From: an uncultured Opitutia bacterium
GTDB taxonomy: Bacteria > Verrucomicrobiota > Verrucomicrobiia > Opitutales > Opitutaceae
DNA length: 64,000 nt
Reading direction: 5' to 3'
Assembly: GCA_903902745.1 (NCBI GenBank)
Contig: CAIUWA010000022.1
Location: 56,881-120,880, forward strand
Of this stretch, positions 55,983 through 62,512 are shown piece after piece. The position numbers were made by a program, and so were the translations under genes. The notes under the pieces were generated by a model. It had not been told where the DNA came from. It made no database searches and saw only the letters and a program-made list of their open reading frames with translations. Each line of letters opens with the position of its first letter. The stretch's first letter is position 1.

Positions 55983-57011
55983 TTATTTCCAGCCGGTCAC
56001 GGTCTCAACCAGGGCCTCGACGCACTCGAGCTTCGCCTGGGGCTGGATGCCGTGGCCCAGGTTGAAAATATGGCCGGCAGTCCCGCGCATGGATTCAAGG
56101 AGCCGGCCGGTTTCGCGCCGGACGATGGCGGGGGTGGTGTTGAGCAGCACCGGGTCGAGGTTGCCCTGTACCGCGACATTGGCCGGCAGGTTGCGGCGGA
56201 CGATGGCGAGGTCGCTGGTCCAATCGACGCTGAGCACTTTTGCGCCGCTGAACGCCTGGTCGGTGAGGTGAGACGCGGTGCCCTTGGCGTAAAGGATGAC
56301 GGGAAAGTCCCGGGGGAGGGCGGCGATGATCCGCCGGATCCATTGCAGGGACGCGGCCTCATAGTCCGCGCCTGCGATGATGCCGCCCCACGAGTCAAAG
56401 ATCTGGATGGCATCGGCGCCGGCGCGGATCTGCATCTGGAAATAGACAATGAGCGCGGCGGTAAGTTTCTCCAGTAACGCATCGAAGAGGGTGCGATCCG
56501 TATAAAACAGCGCCTTGCTGCGCTCGAAGTCGTCCGAGCTGCCGCCCTCCAGCATGTAGGTGGCGAGCGTCCACGGCGACCCGCCGAAGCCGAGCAGCGC
56601 GGTCTTACCGGCGAGTTCCTTTTTCAGCAGCGCGAGCGTGTCGGCGACATACGCGAGGCGCGCGGGCACGGCATCGGCCGGGGCCAGGGCGTCAACCTGC
56701 GAGCGAGTTTCGAGGCGGAAGTCCATCGCGATGCCGCCCTCCTCCTTGAAATGGTAGCCCTGGCCGAGCGCCTCGGGGATGACGAGGATGTCGGAGAACA
56801 GGATGGCCGCATCGAACGCGAAGCGCCGCAGCGGCTGGAGCGTGACCTCGGCGGCGAGCGCGGGGGTCCGCACCATCTCGAGGAAGGAGGACTTCGCCTT
56901 GAGCGCCCGATACTCGGGCAGGTAGCGCCCGGCCTGGCGCATGATCCAGAGCGGCGGCCGGTCCAGCGGGGTGCAGGCGCAGGCGGCGAGGAAGCGTTCG
57001 CGAGAAGTCAT
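55983..57011 (-). CDS. hemE: Uroporphyrinogen decarboxylase
   Basis: Decarboxylates uroporphyrinogen III to coproporphyrinogen III. A 342-residue protein from ATG 57011 (MTSRERFLAACACTP). Visible are the signature PLWIMRQAGRYLPEYR with catalytic-site Arg residues, the ILFSDILVIPEALG substrate-site Asp, GFGGSPWTLATYMLEGG, FDSWGG, and VQGNLDPVLL, plus GHIFNLGHGI. A GTG five codons upstream is possible but lies in repeat sequence. It is downstream of hemF and upstream of hemG. Confidence 0.96.
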   Translation of the reverse strand: MTSRERFLAACACTPLDRPPLWIMRQAGRYLPEYRALKAKSSFLEMVRTPALAAEVTLQPLRRFAFDAAILFSDILVIPEALGQGYHFKEEGGIAMDFRLETRSQVDALAPADAVPARLAYVADTLALLKKELAGKTALLGFGGSPWTLATYMLEGGSSDDFERSKALFYTDRTLFDALLEKLTAALIVYFQMQIRAGADAIQIFDSWGGIIAGADYEAASLQWIRRIIAALPRDFPVILYAKGTASHLTDQAFSGAKVLSVDWTSDLAIVRRNLPANVAVQGNLDPVLLNTTPAIVRRETGRLLESMRGTAGHIFNLGHGIQPQAKLECVEALVETVTGWK

Positions 57012-57020
57012 TTTAATGGT

Positions 57021-57096
57021 AGCCACAGAGACACAGAGGGCACGGAGTAAGACAGTTCAAAAGGATTTCCTTGGTGGTCTCCGGGTCTCGGTGGCT
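57021..57096. repeat. AGCCACAGAGACACAGAGGG inverted repeat
   Basis: Left arm AGCCACAGAGACACAGAGGG (57021-57040) plus CACGGAG and right arm CTCCGGGTCTCGGTGGCT (57079-57096) pair loosely across ~30 bases. It fills the gap between hemF and hemE and resembles the block at 44387-44512. Confidence 0.7.
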
Positions 57097-57101
57097 CAAA
57101 C

Positions 57102-58061
57102 TCAGATAAGCCAATCGCGGGGTTTGAGGAAGACGTCGTAGAGTTTTGCCTCGGGTGAGCCCGGCTCGGGTTTCCAGTCGTAGTCCCAGCGCACGAGGGG
57201 CGGGAGGCTCATGAGGATCGACTCGGTGCGGCCGCCGCTTTGCAGGCCGAAGAGGGTGCCGCGGTCCCAGACGAGGTTGAACTCCACATAGCGGCCGCGG
57301 CGGTAGAGCTGGAACTGGCGCTCGCGGTCGCCGTGCGGCGTGGCCTTGCGCTCGGCAACAATGGGACGGTAGGCGGGGAGGAAGGCGTCGCCGACGCTGC
57401 GGGTGAGCGCGAAGCTTTGGTCGAAGCCGAGCTCGTTGAAGTCGTCGTAGAAAAGTCCGCCGACGCCCCGCGGTTCACCGCGGTGCTTCAGGAAGAAATA
57501 TTCGTCGCAGGCTTTTTTCATGCGCGCATGGAGCGTCACGCCGAAGGGTGCGACGGCGGCGCGGGCGGTGCGGTGCCAGTGCGCGGCGTCCTCCTCGAAG
57601 CCGTAATAGGGCGTGAGATCGAAACCGCCGCCGAACCACCAGGTCGGGGTAACAGGGGACGGGGGACGGGGGACAGGGGGAGTAGCAGGGGACGAGGGGG
57701 CGGAACTGCCGGAGATAAAGAAGCGGACGTTGGCGTGGGCGGTGGGGACGTAGGGGTTGCGCGGGTGGAGGACGAGGGAGACGCCGAGAGCCTCCCAGGG
57801 CTGGCCGGCGAGTTCGGGGCGGTGGGCGGTGGCGGAGGGCGGCAGCTTCGTCCCTTGCACGTGGGAGAAGGCCACGCCGGCTTTCTCGAACACCGCACCA
57901 TCAGTGAGGATGCGCGTGCGCCCGCCGCCGCCCTCGGGACGGGTCCAGGCGTCCTCCCGGAAACGGCCGCCGCCATCCTCGGCCTCGAGGGCGGCGCAGA
58001 TGCCGTCCTGCAGGCCGAGCAGGTAGGTTTTGACGGCGGAGACGTCGGGAGCGGCGGACAT
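57102..58061 (-). CDS. hemF: Oxygen-dependent coproporphyrinogen III oxidase
   Basis: Converts coproporphyrinogen III to protoporphyrinogen IX using oxygen. The 319-residue protein has [94 protein letters not shown] (in parts), [20 protein letters not shown] and [11 protein letters not shown]. Between NVRFF and WWFGGG an extra Ser/Pro-rich stretch of about 20 residues ([19 protein letters not shown]) is encoded by GGGGACGG-type repeats at ~57650-57712. ATG 58061 is the start. Confidence 0.96.
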   Translation of the reverse strand: MSAAPDVSAVKTYLLGLQDGICAALEAEDGGGRFREDAWTRPEGGGGRTRILTDGAVFEKAGVAFSHVQGTKLPPSATAHRPELAGQPWEALGVSLVLHPRNPYVPTAHANVRFFISGSSAPSSPATPPVPRPPSPVTPTWWFGGGFDLTPYYGFEEDAAHWHRTARAAVAPFGVTLHARMKKACDEYFFLKHRGEPRGVGGLFYDDFNELGFDQSFALTRSVGDAFLPAYRPIVAERKATPHGDRERQFQLYRRGRYVEFNLVWDRGTLFGLQSGGRTESILMSLPPLVRWDYDWKPEPGSPEAKLYDVFLKPRDWLI

Positions 58062-58073
58062 GGAAGAGGGAAG

Positions 58074-58106
58074 GAGAACGAGAACGAGGAACGAGAACGA
58101 GAACGA
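58074..58106. repeat. GAGAAC/GAACGA short tandem repeat
   Basis: Roughly five copies of GAACGA(G) sit 13 bases upstream of hemF on its 5' side. Length variation here could alter hemF expression; that is speculation. Confidence 0.6.
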
Positions 58107-58128
58107 TTTTTGTGGAGGTGTCGGTAGA

Positions 58129-58222
58129 TAGGGACGGGCAGCCTGCCCGTCCGTTCGGCGGTCCTATCATCTGGCTTCGGTTGTATCGCTCGTTTGCCCG
58201 GACGGGCGGGCCGCCCGTCCCT
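58129..58222. repeat. TAGGGACGGGC / GCCCGTCCCTA palindrome
   Basis: TAGGGACGGGCAGCCTGCCC (58129-58148) and GGCGGGCCGCCCGTCCCTA (58205-58223) pair in inverted orientation. Each arm also has its own internal hairpin. It lies in the gap between the divergent hemF and His-rich membrane-protein genes. Confidence 0.75.
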
Positions 58223-58324
58223 ACCAATGAGAGCAGAGGACGGCGCGGCCCTTGACGCATTTGCTAGATTTGGCGTTCGACAGCTCCACGGTGCCCACCG
58301 TTGATGCCTGTTCCGCCTGTCGCC

Positions 58325-59044
58325 ATGAACCAAACCGTCCTAGCCTCCGTTGCCGCGACCGGCTTCACCGTGGCGTTTTTCCACGCGGCGATTCCGACGC
58401 ACTGGCTGCCGTTCGTGCTGGTGGCGCGGGCGCGCGGCTGGACTCGGACGAAGACCCTCGGCGTGGTGACGCTCGCGGGCATGGGGCATGTGCTGCTCAC
58501 GAGCCTGCTGGGCGTGGCCATCGCGTGGTTTGGTTTCAGGCTCGATGCCCGGGTGGGCGCGGCCTTCCCGTGGATCGCCGCCGGGCTGCTGGCGGCGCTG
58601 GGCCTGTTTTATTTCTGGCGGCAGTGGCGCGGCGGCGGCATCTGCCACCATTACGCGCCGGGCGGGCATCATCATGCGGACGAGCACTGCGGGCATGAGG
58701 AAGACCACAGCCACTGGGAACATGAGTTGAAGGACAGCCCGCTGGTGTCGGCCAAGGCCGATGACCGGGCGGCGGTGGGCGGCTTGTTCATGATGCTCAC
58801 GCTTTCGCCGTGCGAAGGGTTCCTGCCGGTATATTTGTCAGGCGTGAAGTTTGGCTGGCCCGGATTTTTCACGCTCAGCGTGATCCTCGCCGTGGCCGCG
58901 CTGGGAGCGATGCTGCTGTTCACCTGGCTGGCGCTGCGCGGCATGGACCGGCTGCGGGTGAAAAACTTCGAGCGCTACGAAGCCGGCTTGCTGGGCGGCC
59001 TGTTTATGGTACTGGCGGGACTGGTCGTGCTGCTCGAACGCTAG
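58325..59044 (+). CDS. Membrane protein with His-rich metal-binding loop
   Basis: A 239-residue protein with about six membrane segments. Between TM3 and TM4 is a loop dense in His and acidic residues (CHHYAPGGHHHADEHCGHEE), a typical metal-binding loop. Later MLTLSPCEGFLPVYL has a Ser-Pro-Cys in a membrane helix, as in the LysE/NiCoT/DsbD-like superfamily of transporters. A metal transport or handling role is inferred; nickel, cobalt, copper or zinc cannot be told apart. ATG 58325 (MNQTVLASVAAT) is preferred over ATG 58304. Confidence 0.72.
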   Translation: MNQTVLASVAATGFTVAFFHAAIPTHWLPFVLVARARGWTRTKTLGVVTLAGMGHVLLTSLLGVAIAWFGFRLDARVGAAFPWIAAGLLAALGLFYFWRQWRGGGICHHYAPGGHHHADEHCGHEEDHSHWEHELKDSPLVSAKADDRAAVGGLFMMLTLSPCEGFLPVYLSGVKFGWPGFFTLSVILAVAALGAMLLFTWLALRGMDRLRVKNFERYEAGLLGGLFMVLAGLVVLLER

Positions 59045-59070
59045 ACGGGTATTTCGATCCCGATCTTTTC

Positions 59071-59153
59071 CCGCGGATTACGCGGATGGGCGCGGATGGA
59101 TCGGAGTTTTGGTGACCGATTTATTATCCGGTATTTATCCGCGAAATCCGCGG
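59071..59153. repeat. CCGCGGATTACGCGGATGGG inverted repeat
   Basis: CCGCGGATTACGCGGATGGG (59071-59090) and TATCCGCGAAATCCGCGG (59136-59153) pair imperfectly around a ~45-base centre. It lies between the convergent His-rich membrane-protein and dacF-like genes, as a possible two-way terminator. Confidence 0.75.
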
Positions 59154-59174
59154 TAAAACTCCGGTGCTGCGGCC

Positions 59175-60224
59175 TTACTTCTTTCCCGGCACCGTGATTT
59201 TCATCAGCGGCTCATCGGCGGGTGCGGCGGGCTTGGGGGTGGTTTTATCGGGTGAGAGGGTGGGGACGAGGGTGACAGGCGTGTCCCCCGCCTTGGGCGT
59301 GGGGGTGGAAGTGGCGAAGGCCGGGCCGCCGGGAGGCAGCAGGGCGAAGCCGCGCTCGAGCAGTTCGATCACCTTGCGGTCGCGGCTGATCGAGGTCTCG
59401 CCGCCCATCGTGACCACGATGATGCGCCGCCCGTTGCGCTGGGCGGTGGCGGCGAGGCAGAAGCCGGCGCTGTTGGTGAAGCCGGTCTTGAGTCCGTCGA
59501 CGCCCGTGACCTTGCCGAGCAGATTGTCATGGTTGACCATGTTGAACGGCTTGGCGCGTGGCGGACTGCCGAACGGGCGCTGGTGCACCGAGGTGTATTT
59601 CAGGACGTCGGTCTTGAGCAGCAGGTAGCGGCTGAGCAGGGCGAAGTCGCGCGGGCTGGTGAGGTCGCCCTCCGCCATCTTGCGGTTGGCTGTCGGCAGG
59701 CCGTGCGGCGAGCGGAAGGTCGTGTGGGTCATACCCAGCTCGCGGGCCTTGGCGTTCATGTGCTCGACAAACACCTCAACGGATCCGGTGGCGGCGCGCG
59801 CGAGGGCGTGGGCGGCATCGTTGGCGGACTCGACCATCATCGCGTAGATCAGCTCCTCGACGGGAAACGTTTCCCGGGGATCGAGGTAAACCTGGGAGCC
59901 GCCGATCTTGGAGTCCTCCACGGTGATGCGGACGGGAGTCTGGAGGGTGACGGAGCCGGTGTGCATGACATCGTCGAGCACGGCGAACGTCATGAGCTTG
60001 GTCATGCTCGCGGGCGCGGAGATGAGGTCGGCATTGTCCTCGAAGAGCACGGTGCCCGTGGCGGCGTCCATGATGATGGCGCCCTTGTACCCCCCGGCGA
60101 CGGCCGCGGCCGGCCGCGTGGGCTTGGCACGGGTGGGGGTGGCGGCCGCCCCGAAGGCGGCGGGCAGCACCGCGACAAGCGTGCAAAGAAGAAGGGCGGC
60201 GGAGGAAAGGCGCAGAAAACGCAT
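59175..60224 (-). CDS. D-alanyl-D-alanine carboxypeptidase (PBP5/DacF type)
   Basis: Trims the terminal D-Ala of peptidoglycan stem peptides in the periplasm. A 349-residue protein from ATG 60224 with a signal peptide (residues 1-26), then the serine peptidase S11 motifs: SMTK with nucleophile Ser73 and Lys76, SAN at 133-135, and KTG at 246-248. LKTGFTNSAGFCLAATA is typical. The C-terminal ~50 residues are Pro/Thr/Lys-rich rather than the usual PBP5 beta domain with an amphipathic anchor, so membrane attachment is uncertain. Confidence 0.93.
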   Translation of the reverse strand: MRFLRLSSAALLLCTLVAVLPAAFGAAATPTRAKPTRPAAAVAGGYKGAIIMDAATGTVLFEDNADLISAPASMTKLMTFAVLDDVMHTGSVTLQTPVRITVEDSKIGGSQVYLDPRETFPVEELIYAMMVESANDAAHALARAATGSVEVFVEHMNAKARELGMTHTTFRSPHGLPTANRKMAEGDLTSPRDFALLSRYLLLKTDVLKYTSVHQRPFGSPPRAKPFNMVNHDNLLGKVTGVDGLKTGFTNSAGFCLAATAQRNGRRIIVVTMGGETSISRDRKVIELLERGFALLPPGGPAFATSTPTPKAGDTPVTLVPTLSPDKTTPKPAAPADEPLMKITVPGKK

Positions 60225-60342
60225 TGGCCAAAGAGGAAAAATTAAGCCTCCGGTGCGAGCAGAAAGGCGAATGCTACCCGAGCCCCGGTCCATGTCCGAT
60301 GGAGCAGAGCACACCCGGAACTACGGCCGGACAAGGCAGGGC

Positions 60343-60412
60343 TCACGCGAAGGCGCGAAGATCGCGAAGGCTGGATCCATTTTCCTAGGCTCGGCTTCGC
60401 GCCTTCGCGTGA
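60343..60412. repeat. TCACGCGAAGGCGCGAAG palindrome (second copy of family)
   Basis: TCACGCGAAGGCGCGAAG (60343-60360) and CTTCGCGCCTTCGCGTGA (60395-60412) are exact 18-base reverse complements. The family is shared with 9893-9970. The rest of the gene-free stretch 60225-60628 shows no coding signal. Its GC drops from about 60500 onward, and a small hairpin ATTCCGCATTCGGAAT lies at 60597-60612, just before the cassette boundary. Confidence 0.85.
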
Positions 60413-60641
60413 CCTAATTTGGACGACCGAATGCGGCTTTCGAATGCGGCTTTGCGCGGATAAAACATGCTGCAGGTGGATGGATGAAACGGCTCGCCCG
60501 GCCCGAGTTCTTATCCTAATCAATTTCTCTAGCAGCAGTTACCCCTCTGCTATGATTCCCTTCCCCATCTTTCCGCAGTCCCGGCCACCCGTCATATTCC
60601 GCATTCGGAATTCCGCTTAATAACACTGTTCGCCGGAAAAC

Positions 60642-61025
60642 ATGAGACGCTACGCATACTTTCTCTCACTTGTTTTCGCAGTTGGCGCAATCGCGGCGCC
60701 TGCCGAGAAGAACGCCCAAGCGGATGCCCAGCCACCGCTCCACGTTTATTATCGCTTCGATCATATCGAAGTTCTTCCGCCTCCATTTCGCGATGCCGGT
60801 CCGGCTGTGTTGGCCGCAGTAAAGAAAGAAGGACTGAATCCGGAGTTGTATTTTATCGAGCTGCGCTACGACTACCCCGAAACATCGCGACTCCTTTTCG
60901 ACCTTTGGGACGTCCGTGCGTTTCCAATCGATCCAAACCGGAAGGGAAATCCCGGAGGCCAGTGCCGCACGGTCGAGTATGATCCCGGAAAGAAGACCGT
61001 CACACGAATCTACGGATGGAGATGA
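60642..61025 (+). CDS. Cassette gene 1: exported hypothetical protein
   Basis: A 127-residue protein from ATG 60642, only eight bases after the cassette boundary box. A signal peptide is visible (MRRYAYFLSLVFAVGAIAAPA). The mature part (HVYYRFDHIEVLPPPFRDAG, ELYFIELRYDYPETSR, then GGQCRTVEYDPGKKTVTRIYGW) looks like a small alpha/beta domain. No family was recognised. GC content and codon choice differ from the chromosomal neighbours, consistent with acquisition. The stop is eight bases before attC 1. Confidence 0.72.
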   Translation: MRRYAYFLSLVFAVGAIAAPAEKNAQADAQPPLHVYYRFDHIEVLPPPFRDAGPAVLAAVKKEGLNPELYFIELRYDYPETSRLLFDLWDVRAFPIDPNRKGNPGGQCRTVEYDPGKKTVTRIYGWR

Positions 61026-61032
61026 AGAAAGA

Positions 61033-61098
61033 GGCGAACCAGATGCCAGTGCCAATGTCGGGCCTGCGGCCCGCCATGGCACATCGTTAACGTTGGGC
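61033..61098 (+). other. attC-like recombination site 1
   Basis: R'' box GGCGAAC (61033-61039); R' box GTTGGGC (61092-61098). Between them GTGCCAATGTCGGGCC (61049-61064) and GGCCCGCCATGGCAC (61068-61082) form an imperfect hairpin with unpaired bases on one side, as in attC sites. Flanks resemble attC 2 (GAGGCnnAAC at the left, GTTGGGCAA at the right). Confidence 0.75.
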
Positions 61099-61107
61099 AA
61101 TAAGCAT

Positions 61108-61923
61108 ATGTTGAAAAGTCACATCGACGCTGTTGAACAGTCGCTCCTCGCGATCTCGCGTATCCCCGCGAATACTGGTCACACGCTTCACAAAGGCACA
61201 CCCAGAGAAGCGTTCATTCGGAAGTTCCTTCAAGATCACTTGAGCGAGCGCGTAGCGATCGGCACGGGAGAGATCATCGACGCGAATTCGCGTCCCAACG
61301 AACCGAGAAATCAGATCGATATTGTGATCTACAAGCGCGATTACCCGAAGCTGGATTTCGGAGGTGGCATTAGCGGTTTCCTCGCCGAATCGGTAGTCGC
61401 GACGATCGAAGTGAAATCGTTACTCGATGCTGCGGCTCTGAAGCAAAGCGTTGAGACCGGCCGTAGATTGAAGGGCCTCAGCCGGAACATCATCACTTCG
61501 TTCAGTAGCGGATATCAGCCCCCAAGCATTCTGTCCTACGTCGTGGCTTACGAAGGTCCGGCTTCGATGCAGACGGTTCACGGTTGGTTCGCCGGCATTC
61601 ACGCTGAGCTGGGAATATCCTATCCGACGATGCCCCCGACCGTCGACCAGCGGATTGCAGTAGCTAGCCCTGCGATTGAAGGTGTCTTCCTTCTGGGACG
61701 TGGATTCCTGCATTTCGACAATAGCCCATTGAGCTTTGTGAGTGATGCTGTGCGAAGCGCTAATCCGAATCTCCATTGGGCAATCGCCGACGCACCCTCG
61801 GGAGGGCTGCTCCTCTTGTTCATGTTACTTACTCAGGCAGTGAGTGGGCTGTCTGGCTCTTGGCTCAATCCATCCCCATATCTCACAAACTTTAGCGTCC
61901 CGCAGCTACGGGTCGGCACCTGA
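61108..61923 (+). CDS. Cassette gene 2: DUF6602-like protein
   Basis: A 271-residue protein from ATG 61108, ten bases after attC 1. Residues 25-90 (KGTPREAFIRKFLQDHLSER, GTGEIIDANSRPNEPRNQID, then IVIYKRDYPKL and VVATIEVKS) match what is remembered of DUF6602. The order E-x(n)-QIDIVIY-x(n)-IEVKS resembles the PD-(D/E)XK nuclease-like core (Asp, then Glu-Val-Lys). No membrane anchor is evident apart from a hydrophobic LLLLFMLLTQAV near 240. The function is unknown; a nuclease or defence role is speculative. Lower GC than the chromosome. Confidence 0.78.
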   Translation: MLKSHIDAVEQSLLAISRIPANTGHTLHKGTPREAFIRKFLQDHLSERVAIGTGEIIDANSRPNEPRNQIDIVIYKRDYPKLDFGGGISGFLAESVVATIEVKSLLDAAALKQSVETGRRLKGLSRNIITSFSSGYQPPSILSYVVAYEGPASMQTVHGWFAGIHAELGISYPTMPPTVDQRIAVASPAIEGVFLLGRGFLHFDNSPLSFVSDAVRSANPNLHWAIADAPSGGLLLLFMLLTQAVSGLSGSWLNPSPYLTNFSVPQLRVGT

Positions 61924-61933
61924 GAATGGAGAG

Positions 61934-62032
61934 GCCCAACAAGGCAGTAGAGCCAATGCGATTGCTTGTCACGGTGACTGCTTTCGCAGTCCCCGCGCCA
62001 AGCAACCGTATGGCTCACTTTTGACGTTGGGC
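61934..62032 (+). other. attC-like recombination site 2
   Basis: R'' box GCCCAAC (61934-61940) and R' box GTTGGGC (62026-62032) are exact reverse complements. Inside, AGAGCCAATGCGATTGCTTG (61950-61969) pairs with CAAGCAACCGTATGGCTCA (61999-62017), and GACTGC with GCAGTC around a TTTC loop. One arm has extra unpaired bases, a hallmark of attC. It starts ten bases after the gene 2 stop. Confidence 0.85.
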
Positions 62033-62060
62033 AAATAACCGCACCCAGAGGAAAAATGTC

Positions 62061-62375
62061 ATGGCTCGAATGATCGTAATCTACCGGACTCCACAGGATC
62101 GAAAAGCCTTCGATAAGCACTACTTCGAGGTGCATATTCCATTGGCGAAGTTGCTGCCCGGTCTGCGAAAATATGAAGTTAGCACATCGCCGATCATTTC
62201 TCCGGTCGGTTGGAAAGACGCCTATTTGGTTGGCACATTGCATTTCGACAGTCTCGACGCGATCAAGACCGCCTTTGCGAGCGAGTGCGGACGCGCTTGC
62301 GCCGCAGATAGACGGATTTTAGCTCCCAGCGAAGTCGATGTTCAGATGTATTTGTTCGACGACCGTGAAGTCTAG
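62061..62375 (+). CDS. Cassette gene 3: EthD-domain protein
   Basis: A 104-residue protein from ATG 62061, with AGAGGA eight bases upstream. It fits the EthD/dimeric alpha-beta barrel family: ARMIVIYRTPQDRKAFDKHY, FEVHIPLAKLLPGLRKYEVS (adjacent), and the C-terminal MYLFDD. Members are small ferredoxin-fold proteins; some act in degradation pathways and most have unknown activity. It starts 34 bases after the second cassette boundary. No attC was found after it, so its cassette may be broken at the right edge. Confidence 0.82.
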   Translation: MARMIVIYRTPQDRKAFDKHYFEVHIPLAKLLPGLRKYEVSTSPIISPVGWKDAYLVGTLHFDSLDAIKTAFASECGRACAADRRILAPSEVDVQMYLFDDREV

Positions 62376-62512
62376 ACGATGAAAAGGAATGGTTTCAGAT
62401 CCCTGAGACCACCGCCTCTTCCGTCTCTCGGATCCCATCCTGTAAAATTTCCGATCCCGATCCGTTGCAAAGGAGGCAGGCCGAGGACGATCCGAGGGTC
62501 GGGACTGCCGGA

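Larger units (their letters stand above)
60629..62378 (+). mobile_element. Integron gene-cassette cluster (no integrase in view)
   Basis: Three same-direction genes of lower GC than their surroundings, the first two each followed within ~15 bases by an attC-like palindrome ending in GTTGGGC. Cassette 1 spans 60629-61092: its left boundary GTTCGCC (60628-60634) is the exact reverse complement of its own R'' box GGCGAAC (61033-61039). Cassette 2 spans 61093-62026: boundary GTTGGGC (61092-61098) matches its R'' box GCCCAAC (61934-61940). Cassette 3 starts at 62027, but no matching GCCCAAC is seen before prfC. The upstream edge CCGCTTAATAACACTGTT also resembles an attC end. The layout fits a cluster of attC sites lacking an integrase. 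Confidence 0.8.

Noticed and set aside
60300..62500. A CRISPR, toxin-antitoxin pair or prophage in the low-GC region
   Set aside because: No repeats with spacers, no toxin/antitoxin-sized gene pair, and no integrase or structural phage gene. The attC-like palindromes with matching boundary boxes explain the region better.
62376..62512. A third attC site after the EthD-like gene
   Set aside because: No GCCCAAC-like box and no long palindrome could be found before prfC.
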